In this document: positions 21,407-31,500 of the stretch, one piece after another | Numbering within the stretch: position 1 is the stretch's first letter | Layout of the letters: each line of letters opens with the position of its first letter | Assembly: GCF_016213215.1 (NCBI RefSeq) | Contig: NZ_JACRAW010000010.1 | Coordinates: 1 to 64,000, forward strand | Reading direction: 5' to 3' | Source: Bradyrhizobium sp. | Lineage (GTDB): Bacteria > Pseudomonadota > Alphaproteobacteria > Rhizobiales > Xanthobacteraceae | Length of the DNA: 64,000 nucleotides | Notes under the pieces: generated by a model | The model's input: the letters and a program-made list of their open reading frames with translations, nothing else | Told to the model about the DNA's origin: nothing | Databases searched by the model: none | Made by a program: the position numbers and the translations under genes

Positions 21407-22555
21407 ATGGGGCAACCAATGCATAGCGGTTATTTGCCAAACCTGAACGGGCTGCGCACGATCAGCGTCCTCGTTGTGATGCTGCAACACGCAACAACGG
21501 TTCAGCGAGAGTTTGGCGGGTATATCGATCGCGAATGGCTGTGGATTTCCGGCAGGTTCGGCGTCATCATTTTTTTCTGCATCAGCGGAATATTGATTAC
21601 CTACCTGCTCGATAGAGAAATTGCGGCAAACGGAGCGATCGATCTCAGACGCTTTTACATTCGGCGGATCGCACGAATTTGGCCGCTGTATTTTCTGGTC
21701 ACGATTCCAGCCTTGGTGCTGAATTGGCTTGTTGAGGGGGCCAGCTTCTACCAGCAAATGAATTTCTGGGACTATTTCTTTATCATCCTCGTGCTCCCCG
21801 GCTACGCAGACCGTCCGCTCTTTATGGGACAGACGTGGAGCATTGCCGTGGAAGAGAGCTTTTACCTGCTCTATCCCTTGATGATGCGGAGGTTTGGCAA
21901 AATATCCTTGATAGTTGCTCTGGCCGCCGTTGTTTTTGCGGACGAGTTCTTTACGCTTACTGGTCGGGTGACCTGCCATTTCGTGACATGCGGCAGCTTC
22001 ATCCGATTCAACTGGTCGCCGATCTTTTACAGCACCATTGCCGTCGGCTGCCTAACCTATCTGATCTACAGCCTTAATATTCATCGTCTCAACGCTTTTC
22101 TGTTTTCTCCGGCACTCCAGTGTGCGGCACTCGCCGCCGTGGTGATGGTAATCACCGCCGCCATCACAACTGGCAAGGAGCGGTATTTCGACCTCCGGTG
22201 GGACGCGCTCGCCTTCTCAATTGTAATCCTCAATGCCGCGTTCAACAAAAATTCGATTTTGCAGATAGAAAACAGCCTGACCAGATTTCTAGGCGAAATT
22301 TCCTATGGAATGTACATGTTGCACGTTTACTGTATCTGTCTTGCCCTGATGATCTGCTGGATCTTCTTTAAGGGCGATACCTTCCCCTTCCAGAATCTTA
22401 TCGTGAGCGTGCTCACGGTGGCATTCACGATTATCGCCGCGAAGCTAACGCTCGACCACGTCGAAAACCCGATAAGAGTGTGGGCACGAAAGCTATCGCG
22501 AGGGCCGCAGAATTTTGGTTCTGTGCAGAATGCTCATCTGCGCGGTTCCGATTGA
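21407..22555 (+). CDS. Acyltransferase 3 (OafA/PatA-type) membrane protein
   Basis: A 382-aa integral membrane O-acyltransferase with about ten membrane segments. Motifs: NLNGLRTISVLVVMLQHA (N-terminal, with the family His), RFYIRRIARIWPLYFLV (near residue 81), GQTWSIAVEESFYLLYPLMM (near 142) and FLGEISYGMYMLHVY (near 295). Such enzymes acylate surface polysaccharide or lipid sugars at the inner membrane. Base composition is visibly more AT-rich than its neighbours, and it starts about 107 bases after the tRNA-Ser gene, which hints at acquired DNA. ATG 21419 is an alternative start. Confidence 0.9.
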   Translation: MGQPMHSGYLPNLNGLRTISVLVVMLQHATTVQREFGGYIDREWLWISGRFGVIIFFCISGILITYLLDREIAANGAIDLRRFYIRRIARIWPLYFLVTIPALVLNWLVEGASFYQQMNFWDYFFIILVLPGYADRPLFMGQTWSIAVEESFYLLYPLMMRRFGKISLIVALAAVVFADEFFTLTGRVTCHFVTCGSFIRFNWSPIFYSTIAVGCLTYLIYSLNIHRLNAFLFSPALQCAALAAVVMVITAAITTGKERYFDLRWDALAFSIVILNAAFNKNSILQIENSLTRFLGEISYGMYMLHVYCICLALMICWIFFKGDTFPFQNLIVSVLTVAFTIIAAKLTLDHVENPIRVWARKLSRGPQNFGSVQNAHLRGSD

Positions 22556-22672
22556 AGCGCTTCCGCGCTGGCCGAGTTCTTCCGGCAACCGCAGTCGAGC
22601 GGCAGGGTCTGCATGAACGACGGGGAGAACGAGTCGGGTTAAATTCGGGCGGCTTTTGTCAGTCTTGCTCTG

Positions 22673-23131
22673 TCAGTCTTGCTGTCCCGCGGCCTGCCTG
22701 GCTGCGGTTCGGCTCCTTCCATGCTCAAGCATACGTACAAAGCGAGCGTCCGTATGACGCCCTTCATACTCTTCGTCGATGCTCCGCAGCAGTTCGTCGC
22801 CCTTCTTCGGCTCTATCGCCAGCAGAATTGCATCGATCTTGGCCTCCATTCGATCATCGCCCTCCTTCGATTGCGGAGAACCGACGTGCAAGAGGATGGC
22901 GAGACCCCCGACCTGCCACACCAATTGCAGGAATTCGGACTGCCAATTTTCAAGCGTATCCCGCATCATCTGCACGGTATAGCCGCCGATCTCGATTGGC
23001 TGTTGGAGCGCCCGTTGCTCGTCCACATAGGCGAACCAGCCAAATATCCAGTGCCCCGTCAGCGTGATAATGAACAGGGCCGCCGTGACCCATGCGAAAC
23101 CGTATCGTGTCCAGATTGATCTGCGCTTCAT
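22673..23131 (-). CDS. DUF6766 membrane protein
   Basis: A 152-aa protein with a first membrane segment near residues 12-32 (FAWVTAALFIITLTGHWIFG), then the family-like stretch WFAYVDEQRALQQP and a second membrane segment around FLQLVWQVGGLAILLHVG (near 65-85). The C-terminal half is charged and cytoplasmic. AGGAGG lies just upstream of ATG 23131. It resembles DUF6766 proteins (GHW..GW..Y..EQ pattern). Function unknown. Confidence 0.75.
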   Translation of the reverse strand: MKRRSIWTRYGFAWVTAALFIITLTGHWIFGWFAYVDEQRALQQPIEIGGYTVQMMRDTLENWQSEFLQLVWQVGGLAILLHVGSPQSKEGDDRMEAKIDAILLAIEPKKGDELLRSIDEEYEGRHTDARFVRMLEHGRSRTAARQAAGQQD

Positions 23132-23161
23132 GTCAATGCCTCCTGTTGCGCATCGGCCACG

Positions 23162-23356
23162 GACGCCCCCCGTTCCAATGCGCGCTCATCGGGCGAGTTC
23201 CAGCCGGTTCAGGCCGAGGAGATCATCGGGCTGGCAGGTGGTGGTGCCTTCCCGCAGCCAACCAAGGGTGCCAAGTTCCCGGTGCCTATTCAGGCTTGCG
23301 TTGCATATATGAACGCTGGCCGAGAGCGCTGGCGGGCCGGCGCGCTGCGTCCATGA
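23162..23356 (+). pseudogene. Possible gene remnant with phage HTH-like segment
   Basis: An open frame (from about 23120) without any start codon encodes a coding-like stretch, with EEIIGLAGGGAFPQPTKG followed by AKFPVPIQACVAYMNAGRE. The pattern of helix, Gly, Pro, then a basic-Gly turn and AY-like helix resembles the winged HTH of phage terminase small subunits (Nu1-like). It ends 17 bases before the CDF gene. Very tentative. Confidence 0.22.
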
Positions 23357-23372
23357 ATGCTGTGAGGTAAGA

Positions 23373-24071
23373 ATGCCTGATCGCTGTTGTGGCACCGAAA
23401 GGCAAGTCGAACTGGAAGGCGTCGCGGCTGAAGTTTGCAACAAAGACACTTGCTGCTCGGGCGGCGTTCCGATCTTTGACGGGCTCGATCGTCGCTATAA
23501 GCGCATGCTTTGGATCGTGATCGGCATTAACGGCGTGATGTTCCTGACTGAAATGCTGGCGGGCCATCTTGCAGGTTCTCAGGCCTTGAAAGCCGATGCC
23601 CTGGACTTTCTCGGCGATACTCTCACCTACGGGTTGAGCTTGGCGGTGATCGGAGCCGGTCTCAGAGCCCGGGCCACGGCGGCCCTCTTCAAGGGCCTGT
23701 CGCTGAGCGCGATGGCCTTGTGGGTGTTTGGTTCGACTGTCTACCAAACGCTTGTGCTGGGCTTGCCAAGAGCTGAGCTGATGGGCGGCGTTGGCCTTCT
23801 CGCCCTCGCGGCCAATCTGACATCCGTGCTGCTGCTCATGCGCTATAAGGAGGGTGACGCGAATGTCCGCTCGGTATGGCTTTGCTCGCGCAACGACGCC
23901 ATCGGCAATGTCATCGTGATGATAGCATCAGTCGCCGTTTGGGGGACTGCGAGCGCCTGGCCTGACTTGGCGGTGGCCGGGGTGATGGCGGCAATCTTCC
24001 TTACGTCGTCAGTCCAGATTCTGAAACAGGCCTGGACGGAGTTCTTCCAGCGCACAACGGTTCGCGTCTGA
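23373..24071 (+). CDS. CDF-type cation transporter with Cys-rich N-terminus
   Basis: A 232-aa membrane protein of the cation diffusion facilitator type, short form without the C-terminal cytoplasmic domain. The N-terminus carries two Cys pairs (DRCCGTE at residues 3-9 and CNKDTCCSG near 22-30), a likely metal-sensing or handling site. Membrane segments include WIVIGINGVMFLTEMLAGHL and the metal-site region ADALDFLGDTLTYGLSLAV (Asp-rich where HxxxD is usual). SRNDAIGNVIVMIAS (near residue 170) is the second metal site helix. Export of Zn, Cd or Co is likely by family; the ion is not readable from sequence. Confidence 0.82.
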   Translation: MPDRCCGTERQVELEGVAAEVCNKDTCCSGGVPIFDGLDRRYKRMLWIVIGINGVMFLTEMLAGHLAGSQALKADALDFLGDTLTYGLSLAVIGAGLRARATAALFKGLSLSAMALWVFGSTVYQTLVLGLPRAELMGGVGLLALAANLTSVLLLMRYKEGDANVRSVWLCSRNDAIGNVIVMIASVAVWGTASAWPDLAVAGVMAAIFLTSSVQILKQAWTEFFQRTTVRV

Positions 24072-24112
24072 TCCCGGATCGATGTACCGGGCCAAGGCTC
24101 GCCCCGAGGATT

Positions 24113-24130
24113 GCCAGCGCCGCCGCTGGC
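24113..24130. terminator. Hairpin between convergent CDF and dctM genes
   Basis: GCCAGCG-CCGC-CGCTGGC, a perfect 7-bp GC-rich stem in the 130-base gap between two convergent genes. It lacks a strong T run on either strand, so a terminator role is tentative. Confidence 0.4.
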
Positions 24131-24201
24131 TCTTGCGCTGAGTCTGGCGAATGCGCGCCCCCTGTTGCCGCCTCTCGTCTGGATCGCCTATTTGCCGGTG
24201 T

Positions 24202-25527
24202 TCATTTAGGCCCTACAGCAACACCCATCAGGTAGTCGGGCAACCACGTGGCGATACTTGGGAAAATAGAGAGGATGACGATGCAGACAATCATCATCAT
24301 GACATAGGGCACTGAGCCCCACAGCACCGTCTTGGTGGGCACATCCGGCGCTATGGCGTTGACCACGAACAGGTTCAGCCCGACCGGCGGGGTTATAAGC
24401 CCGATTTCCATGTTGATGGTCACTATGACGCCGAACCAGACCGGGTCGAAACCGGCGGCCGTAATAATCGGCAGCAGGATCGGTGCGGTCATCAGTATGA
24501 TTCCGGCGGGCGGAATGAAGCAGCCGCACACCAGCAGGAAGACGTTGATGAGTGCCATCAGCACCCAGGGATTGAGCTGCGCCTCAGCAATGGCCTGCGC
24601 CAGCGTCTGGGTGATGTAGAGCGAGGTCAGCATATAGCCGAACAGCACGGCGGCCGCGATGATCATCAGGATCATCACCGACTCGCGCGTGGTCGAGCGC
24701 AGTATTTGCCACCAGGCCGTTGGGCTCCACAAGCGGTAGATCAACATCGCCATAAGGACGCAGAGCGCGGCGCCGACGCCTGCCGCTTCCGACGGCGTCG
24801 CAATGCCGCCGTACAGCACGTACATCACTCCGATCACGATCACCAGGAAGGGCGCAATCTTCGGAATCGATTCAAACTTCTGGCGCCAGGTGAAACGGAA
24901 TCCCGCCTCGTAAGCACGGAAGCCTTTGTACCAGATGTAGGCCAGCGTCCACAGCATGAAGAGGCCGGTCAGCAACAAGCCCGGCAGCACCCCGGCCAGG
25001 AACAGCCGACCGATGGAGGTCTCGGTCGCGATGCCGTACAGGATGAAAGTGATCGACGGCGGGATCAGGATGCCGAGCGTGCCACCGGCGCAGATCGAAC
25101 CCGTTGCCACTTCGTCCGGGTAACCACGCGCGCGCATCTCCGGTATGCCCATCTTGCCTATGGCGGCGCAGGTGGCAGGCGAGGAGCCAGTCAGGGCCGC
25201 GAACAGGGCGCAAGCGCCGATGTTGGAAATCACCAGCCCACCTGGCACTCGGTAAAGCCAGCGATCAAGCGCGATATAGAGATCCTTGCCGGCCGGCGAC
25301 GAGCCGATCGCCGCCCCCATCATGATGAACATCGGAATGGAGACGAGCGTGAAATCATTCAAGCCCGAATAGAGCGTCTCCGCCGCAACCTGCAGCGAAT
25401 CGACGCCCTGGAACAGCACCAGGAAGGCGACGCCGACGGCGCCGAGCGCAAAGGCGACCGGCGCGCCGGTCAGAAGAACCAGCACCGTGGCGATGAGCAC
25501 GAGGATGCCTTGAGCAGACGGGCTCAT
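24202..25527 (-). CDS. dctM: TRAP transporter large permease (DctM family)
   Basis: A 441-aa inner-membrane permease with about 12 segments that couples Na+ to substrate import. Typical DctM motifs: GSSPATCAAIGKMGIPEMRA (near residue 114), ATGSICAGGTLGILIPPSIT (near 140), CGCFIPPAGIILMTAPILLP (near 336) and MEIGLITPPVGLNLFVVNAI (near 371). Its start overlaps the stop of the small permease gene (ATGA), so translation is coupled. Part of dctPQM on the minus strand. Confidence 0.95.
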   Translation of the reverse strand: MSPSAQGILVLIATVLVLLTGAPVAFALGAVGVAFLVLFQGVDSLQVAAETLYSGLNDFTLVSIPMFIMMGAAIGSSPAGKDLYIALDRWLYRVPGGLVISNIGACALFAALTGSSPATCAAIGKMGIPEMRARGYPDEVATGSICAGGTLGILIPPSITFILYGIATETSIGRLFLAGVLPGLLLTGLFMLWTLAYIWYKGFRAYEAGFRFTWRQKFESIPKIAPFLVIVIGVMYVLYGGIATPSEAAGVGAALCVLMAMLIYRLWSPTAWWQILRSTTRESVMILMIIAAAVLFGYMLTSLYITQTLAQAIAEAQLNPWVLMALINVFLLVCGCFIPPAGIILMTAPILLPIITAAGFDPVWFGVIVTINMEIGLITPPVGLNLFVVNAIAPDVPTKTVLWGSVPYVMMMIVCIVILSIFPSIATWLPDYLMGVAVGPK

Positions 25528-26099
25528 ATGCCAACTCCCGGAATGTTCACCTCGGTCCCGCTCTCCGGCAAGCTGACGTCGACGGAGCGCTCCTTAACCT
25601 CCAGGCCGAACGGCGGCTCGCGGCCGGTCAGCAGATTGAGCAGATCGGCGACATACTGCAACGTGAGGATCCCCAGGCCCACCGGCATGGCACCATAGGG
25701 AATCCACAGCCGGGCGCGCCACATCGTATCGGACACCCAGCCGCCCTCGTAGGCATCGTACCAGAATTGATAGGTGAGCACGGTCATTAACATGCAAAAG
25801 ACCAGCGAGACCGTGATCGCGCAAATGGCGAGCCAGTAACGCGCTCGTTCGCCCACATAGATCGGCAGCACATCCACGTTCACGTGGCCCTTGGTCAACA
25901 ACACATAGGGCGCGCCGATGAAGGTGGCCGCAATCAGGCTATAGGTGACGAAATCGGTCTGCCAGATCGTGTTCTCGTTGAGCACATAGCGGATGAACAC
26001 CATCTGGCAGACAATGATCACCGCGACCGCCGTCAGGGCGGAAGCGAAAATCCCGCAGGCTTGCGATACAAGCGTTACAAGTCGATTGAGAATGTTCAT
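25524..26099 (-). CDS. dctQ: TRAP transporter small permease (DctQ family)
   Basis: A 191-aa protein with four membrane segments (near residues 12-33, 49-69, 88-110 and 138-160). The DctQ motif region reads FIRYVLNENTIWQTDF near residue 35, followed by GAPYVLLTKGHVNVDVLP. The C-terminal tail after residue 165 is hydrophilic. It partners with DctM in the membrane and lies between the solute-binding and large-permease genes, overlapping the latter by four bases. Confidence 0.9.
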   Translation of the reverse strand: MNILNRLVTLVSQACGIFASALTAVAVIIVCQMVFIRYVLNENTIWQTDFVTYSLIAATFIGAPYVLLTKGHVNVDVLPIYVGERARYWLAICAITVSLVFCMLMTVLTYQFWYDAYEGGWVSDTMWRARLWIPYGAMPVGLGILTLQYVADLLNLLTGREPPFGLEVKERSVDVSLPESGTEVNIPGVGI

Positions 26100-26168
26100 C
26101 CGTTCCCCGCTCCTGTGAGAGCAAAGAGACCGGCCGGCGAACGGCCGGCCGATCCCGTCGAAGGACCG

Positions 26169-27167
26169 TTACTTGACCGCCAGCGCCTCTTCGATCAGCT
26201 TCTTGCCGTCGGGCACTTCCTTGGCGAACTCGGCGTAGGAGCTCTTTTGTGCCACGTCGATCCAGGCCTGGTACTCAGCCGTCGACAGGGTGACGACTTC
26301 GACCTTGTTGTCCTGGAAGGTCTTGACCATCTTTTCGTCGAGACCCTTGCTCTCCTTCGCGAAGTATTCCTCCGACTTCTTGCCGGCCTTGAGCAGTACG
26401 TCCTGTTGCTGCTTGTTGAGCTTGTTGAACGCCTTCTTCGACATCAGGACCGGCTCGTACATGAACCACAGCGCATTTTCGCCCGGAGCGGTGATGCACT
26501 TGACCTGCTCGTAGATGCGGAACGAGACGAAGCTGCCGGTCGAGGTATCGGTGGCCTCCGCGACGCCCGTCTGCAGCGCGTTATAGACTTCGTTGGACGG
26601 GATTGAGACAATCGAAGCGCCTGCGGCCTGCCACATGGCCGCGAACGTTGGGCCGGCGGAGCGGATCTTCACGCCCTTGATATCTTCCGGCTTGCGGACG
26701 CAGCCTTTCTTGGAGGCCACAGCGCCGGCGAGCCACGCATCGGCGAGCACGATGACGCCGGCCTTCTCGATCTTGGCCTTGATATCCTTCATGAATGGCG
26801 AATTCGCGAGGCGCGCGGCGCGATCATGGCTGCGCACGAGGCCCGGCATCAGAGTGGCACCGAAGGCACGCACCTTTCCGCTGGCGTAATCAAGCGGGAA
26901 GGACGAAATGTCGAGTTGGCCGTTGACCATGGCGTTCCACTGGTCGTTGGGCTTGAATAGCGAGGCGCCCGGATAGACTTGGATCTCGAGGCCGACATTG
27001 GCGGCCTTGGCTTCCTTGGCGATGATCTGCACCATCTCATCACGCGGATCACCTTTGCCGCCCGGGAATTGGTGAGAGGCTTTCAGCGTCACTTGCGCTT
27101 GAGCCGGCGCCAACAGCAGGATGGCCGCCGTCGCCGTAGCGAACAATACTATCGATACATTCTTCAT
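26169..27167 (-). CDS. dctP: TRAP transporter periplasmic solute-binding protein (DctP family)
   Basis: A 332-aa protein with a signal peptide (residues 1-24, ending APAQAQ). The mature protein shows DctP features: LEIQVYPGASLFKPNDQWNA near residue 63, GVKIRSAGPTFAAMWQAAGA near 168 (the Arg that binds substrate carboxylate) and YNALQTGVAEATD near 198. A carboxylate substrate is expected from the conserved Arg; its identity is unknown. ATG 27167 with GAGGAGGAAAC upstream is chosen. First gene of dctPQM. Confidence 0.93.
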   Translation of the reverse strand: MKNVSIVLFATATAAILLLAPAQAQVTLKASHQFPGGKGDPRDEMVQIIAKEAKAANVGLEIQVYPGASLFKPNDQWNAMVNGQLDISSFPLDYASGKVRAFGATLMPGLVRSHDRAARLANSPFMKDIKAKIEKAGVIVLADAWLAGAVASKKGCVRKPEDIKGVKIRSAGPTFAAMWQAAGASIVSIPSNEVYNALQTGVAEATDTSTGSFVSFRIYEQVKCITAPGENALWFMYEPVLMSKKAFNKLNKQQQDVLLKAGKKSEEYFAKESKGLDEKMVKTFQDNKVEVVTLSTAEYQAWIDVAQKSSYAEFAKEVPDGKKLIEEALAVK

Positions 27168-27355
27168 CTTATGTTTCCTCCTCCATATGATCTCTTCTGG
27201 CGCGGCCGATATACCGCTGCATCTGTTCGGCCGAACGATAGCCAAAATCGCTCACAGCATCAAAGCCCCTCGCTTCTATAACTGCATGCAACCGTTATAT
27301 TATTCGGGGTATGGGCAGCGTCGATCGATGACCGTATGACGACGTGACCGTGGGA

Positions 27356-27478
27356 TCAACAAGCGTTTTCTAAAGGTCTTGAACCATCAAGCGTGCCTTT
27401 CTCGTCGGCACCTATCAGTCGAGGACAGCCAGCGACATCCGCCGCCAGAATAGCCGTTAGTCGCCGCGCCAGACGCAC
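27356..27478 (-). pseudogene. Remnant of class III adenylate cyclase gene (5' end only)
   Basis: From GTG 27478 the frame encodes RRLTAILAADVAGCPRLIG followed by ADEKGTL, the usual N-terminus of rhizobial class III adenylate cyclases (RRLAAILAADVAGYSRL...). Similarity stops after about 33 residues and the frame ends at 27356. The rest of the ~500-residue protein is missing, so this is a truncated relic in the gap upstream of the TRAP operon. Confidence 0.6.
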
Positions 27479-27501
27479 ACCCCCGGCTCGGGAAATTGAA
27501 T

Positions 27502-27539
27502 GCCTGTACACCAATATAATGCCTGTAGACCAATATAAT
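27502..27539. repeat. 19-bp tandem duplication
   Basis: Two adjacent 19-base units, GCCTGTACACCAATATAAT and GCCTGTAGACCAATATAAT, differing at one position. They lie in the 618-base stretch between dctP and the Crp-type gene, which otherwise holds only the cyclase relic. Their AT-rich ends could affect a promoter, but no role is shown. Confidence 0.6.
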
Positions 27540-27785
27540 GAGCGGAAACGAAATCCCGATCCGGGTGGTCTCAACTGGCCCGCGCCTGTGGTGCAAGCCG
27601 ACCAGCGAAGCTGGTGTCTTCCTCCACAGCGTTCTACGCCTCGTCCGCCTCCTGACGAGATCCCGCTAGCGGGCACGGCGTTGGGTCGAGTGCCGCGATG
27701 CCCGGGCGCCGCGGTAACAATCTGCGTGCGGTTCTTATGTGCGTTAGAGGGCCGCGTGGCCATCGAGGTGCCGCTGCTACCGGCC

Positions 27786-28526
27786 TCAATGGACGTAGTG
27801 CAGGTAGTTCGGATTGAACAAAGCCGCGGTCTTCAGGGCATCGAGGTCGTTGACCGTGAGCACGCGTTCGCGAAGTACGATCAGGCCGGCGGCGCGCAGT
27901 TCCTGCAGCGTCCGGTTGAGATGCACGGCCGAGAGCCCGGTGGCGTCGGCAAGATCCATCTGGGTGATCGGAAAGGCGCAGCTGTTGCCGTCGACAAGGC
28001 CGACCGGCCGCAGCCGCTCGATGATCTCGCACAACAAGTGCGCAACCCGCTCAAGCGCCACCCGCCGGCCCATGTTGACCGCCCATTCGCGCCGGATCGC
28101 ATTGCCCGCCAGCGATTCACACCACAGCGCTTCCGCGAGCGTCTTGTCGCTCGCCATCAGCTGTTCGAATTGCGGACGCTCGAGCTCGGAATAGACCACC
28201 GGAGTCAAGGTCCCGATCGAGTGGTCCATCTCGGAAAGCAAGTAGATCATCGTATCGCAGGCATCGCCCGGCAGAACGAAATTCACGATCTGCCGCCGTC
28301 CATCCTCCAGCGTCTTGTAGCGGGCGAGCCAGCCCGACAGGATGAATCGAACCCGGTCCGGGATGTCGCCTTCGCAGATCAGGTCCTGCCCGGTGCCGGC
28401 ACGCAGCACCCGCTCGCGAATCGCCTTGTCGAGCGCAGCGGTCCCGCACTCGGACAAATGGCGGAACGCGCTTAACCGGCGAAGCACCGGCTGAATCTGG
28501 CTACCCTCGTGCCTGGCCGAGTTCAT
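27786..28526 (-). CDS. Crp/Fnr-family transcriptional regulator
   Basis: A 246-aa regulator: N-terminal cyclic-nucleotide-binding-like domain (residues ~20-150; ILSGWLARYKTLEDGRRQIV, FVLPGDACDTMIYL) and C-terminal HTH_Crp (ITQMDLADATGLSAVHLNRT near residue 190). The recognition helix reads AVHLNRTLQ, unlike the E..SR of FNR or RE..GR of CRP, so its site will differ from both. There is no N-terminal Cys cluster. Its ATG overlaps the TGA of the upstream sensor kinase gene (TGATG), which implies translational coupling, so it may act in the same pathway. Confidence 0.9.
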   Translation of the reverse strand: MNSARHEGSQIQPVLRRLSAFRHLSECGTAALDKAIRERVLRAGTGQDLICEGDIPDRVRFILSGWLARYKTLEDGRRQIVNFVLPGDACDTMIYLLSEMDHSIGTLTPVVYSELERPQFEQLMASDKTLAEALWCESLAGNAIRREWAVNMGRRVALERVAHLLCEIIERLRPVGLVDGNSCAFPITQMDLADATGLSAVHLNRTLQELRAAGLIVLRERVLTVNDLDALKTAALFNPNYLHYVH

Positions 28527-31500
28527 CAACCATCCATCGCCGGAGTGTGCACAATGCGGCGGCTCAAGGGGATCGTGGTCGTGTAATGGACTCCCAGTGG
28601 ATTGAACGTCAGGTTCGTCCTCCCCTTGAACTCGAAGGCGAGCGTCCGTTCCAGCAATTCCGTGCCAAATCCCTTTCGCCGAGGCGCGGTGACGGTAGGG
28701 CCGCCGCGTTCACGCCAGTCGAAGATCAGCTGCGGGGGGATGCCGGTCTCGTCGATCCGCCAGCTGATTTCGATCCGGCCCGAAGGCTCTCTCAGAGCGC
28801 CATATTTGAGCGCGTTGGTCGCAAGCTCATGGACCGCCAGCGCGAAGGTCTCGGCGGGCTTCGGCTGAAGGCGCACGTTCGGACCCGAAATGCGCACCTG
28901 CTCGCCCTCCCGCGCGTTGTAGGCAAGCAGCTCCTCCACGATGAGATATTCGAGGTCGACGCCGCCGTCCGGATCGCGCGTCACCATGGCCTGGGTGCGG
29001 GCGAATGCGTTCAGCCTGCCGTCGAGATGGGCGGCAAAGTCCTCGACGGTCGGGCTGGTTTGGGCGGTACGCCGCGCGATCGAACGGACAACTCCGAGCG
29101 TGTTGCGGACGCGATGCTGCAGCTCCGACAGCAGCAACCGCTGCCGCTCCTCGGCGCGAATGACCGCGGTCACATCGACGAAGGTGATGACCACACCGGC
29201 AATGAAGTTCTCGATGCTGCGATACGGCAGGATACGGACGATGTAGCGCGTGCCGCTGTCCGACGCGGTGAGCTCGCGTTCGGCGCTCGCCAATGTCCGC
29301 AGGACGCGACGGACGTCGTCGTAAAGCTCCTCGATCGGGATCTTGGACTTGATGTGCGCGATCGGCCTTCCGATGTCCGTCTCCAGGACGTGCAGCACCT
29401 GGGTGATCGCCGGCGTGAAATTCATCACGCGCATGTCGTTGTCCAGGAACAAGGTTGCGATCTGCGTGCTTTCGAGGAAATTCCTCAGATCGCTGGTCGC
29501 GCGAGTCAGTTCCTGCACGCGATGCGCCAGTTCGCCGTTGACCGTGGTCAATTCCTCGTTGACCGACTGCAGCTCCTCGCGCGAGGTTTCCAGTTCCTCG
29601 TTGGCCGATTGCAGCTCCTCGTTGAGCGACTGGTATTCTTCGTTGGAGGATTTCAGTTCCTCATTCGTGCTTTCAAGCTCCTCGATGGTCGCCTGCAGCC
29701 GCTCGCGGGTGGCCCGCAGTTCGCTCTCGATCCGTTCGACGTGCTCGCTGCGCACCAATTCATTGGCGTCGCCACTCTGGTTGTCGGCGGTGCGCGCCGA
29801 CCCGTCTCTGAACAAGACGACGAAATTGCGTTGCCCGTTCGGTCCCTCGGGAATGGGCTCGACCGTGATATCGACCAGAAGCCGGTCGCCCTGGAGACCG
29901 AGCGAAACCTGTCCGGCATGGGCGGTCTCGTTGATCTCGGCCGCGCGGCCGAGCGCGGTGCGCAGCTCGAGCCGGAGATCACGATGAACGAGCTGCAGGA
30001 GATCGAGCGTCGCTGCGCCGGCCGTCGGGTCGATAAAGCGCCCGGTGCGCCCGGAGAAATGCAGGACGTGGAATCTCTCGTCGGTGATGACATAGGCCGG
30101 CGCGTATCGCTCGGCGATGCGCTGGGCCCGACGCTCGAGTCCGACATCCGGCGCGAAGGCATGAACCGGCGGCACCTCGACCGGGGGTCGGCCCGAGGCG
30201 GTCGCAATCGGGAATTCCGGCGGCAGCCGCGTGCCGCTATCCACTTTTCGGAAGATGCGGGCGCGACGATCCACCGGCGCGAAGAGTTTTTGATGCCGCG
30301 TAACGTTTTCGGAATTGCCGAGGAACAGGAAGCGGTCCGGCAGCAGCGCGAAATGAAACAGCGGAATCACCCGGTCCTGCAGTTCCGAATTCAGATAGAT
30401 CAGGAGATTGCGACAGGACACCAGGTCGAGCTTGGAGAAGGGCGCGTCCTTGATCACGTTGTGCTGGGAGAAGATACACATCTCCCGCAGCTCCTTGACC
30501 ACGCAGTACGTGTCGCCCTCGCGTACGAACCAGCGCGCCAGCCGCTCGGGGGACATCTCGCTCTCGACGTTGGTGCGGTAGCGGCCGACCCGGGCCGTGG
30601 CCAGCGCCGGGCCGTCGATATCGGTCGCGAAGATCTGAACCTGAGGCGCCGTGTCCATCCTCGCCATGTGTTCGCGCAACAGAATGCCGATCGAGTATAC
30701 CTCCTCGCCGGTCGCGCAGCCGAGAACCCAGACGCGCACCTGCTGTCCGGCCGTCTTGTTTTCGAAGATCTTCGGGATGACCAGGGTCTCGAGCAATTCG
30801 AACTCGCACTTGTCGCGGAAAAACTCGGTCACCCCGATCAACAGATCGTTGAACAGATGCTGGGCCTCGTCCTTTTCCTTGCGCAGGAAATCGACATAGG
30901 CCGCAATGTCGTCGATCTGCAACACCTGCATGCGTCGCTGCACGCGACGAAGGAAGGTGTTCTGCTTGTAGCCGTGAAAATCATTGCCGGTCTTGTGTCG
31001 GAGTATGTCCGCAATCTTCGTCAACGAGGGAGAAGCCGCGGCCAGCACCTCGTCGAAGCCCTGCTTGTCCTCAAGCCGCCGCAGATGCCGCGCGTGAACC
31101 TGGATATGTTCCGCGATCTCCTCCGCCGCGAGGACGAAATCGGCAATCGCGGCGGCATTATTGCCTTCGACGAAAGGGTCTGAAGCGTCGCTCAGCAGGC
31201 GCTCCGCGATGGCGAGGCCGCCATGGTCCTTGAGCGTGGCGACCCCCAGGGTGCCGTCTGTGCCCGTTCCGGCCAGAACGACCCCGATGGATTGCTCCGA
31301 TCGGTGTTCGGCAAGCGAGACGAGAAAGCTGTCGATGGTCGCTCGCGCGCCGGGCGCCTGTTCGGCGTTTCGGACCGCAAACTGGTTGCCCTGCACGGTC
31401 GTGATCCTGCCCGCCGGGCAAAGGTAGATGGTGTTGCCCTCGATGAGCGCGCCATCGCCTGCCTCCGACAGCCTGGCGCCCTCCAGGCGCCGCAGCCTGT

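Noticed and set aside
21301..24201. Complete genomic island integrated at tRNA-Ser
   Set aside because: No integrase and no second copy of the tRNA 3' end was seen; only composition hints remain.
28547..31183. 878-aa plus-strand open frame opposite the CheB-CheR-HWE gene
   Set aside because: It is rich in Arg, Asp, His and Gln runs typical of antisense frames; the minus strand gives a clear multidomain protein.
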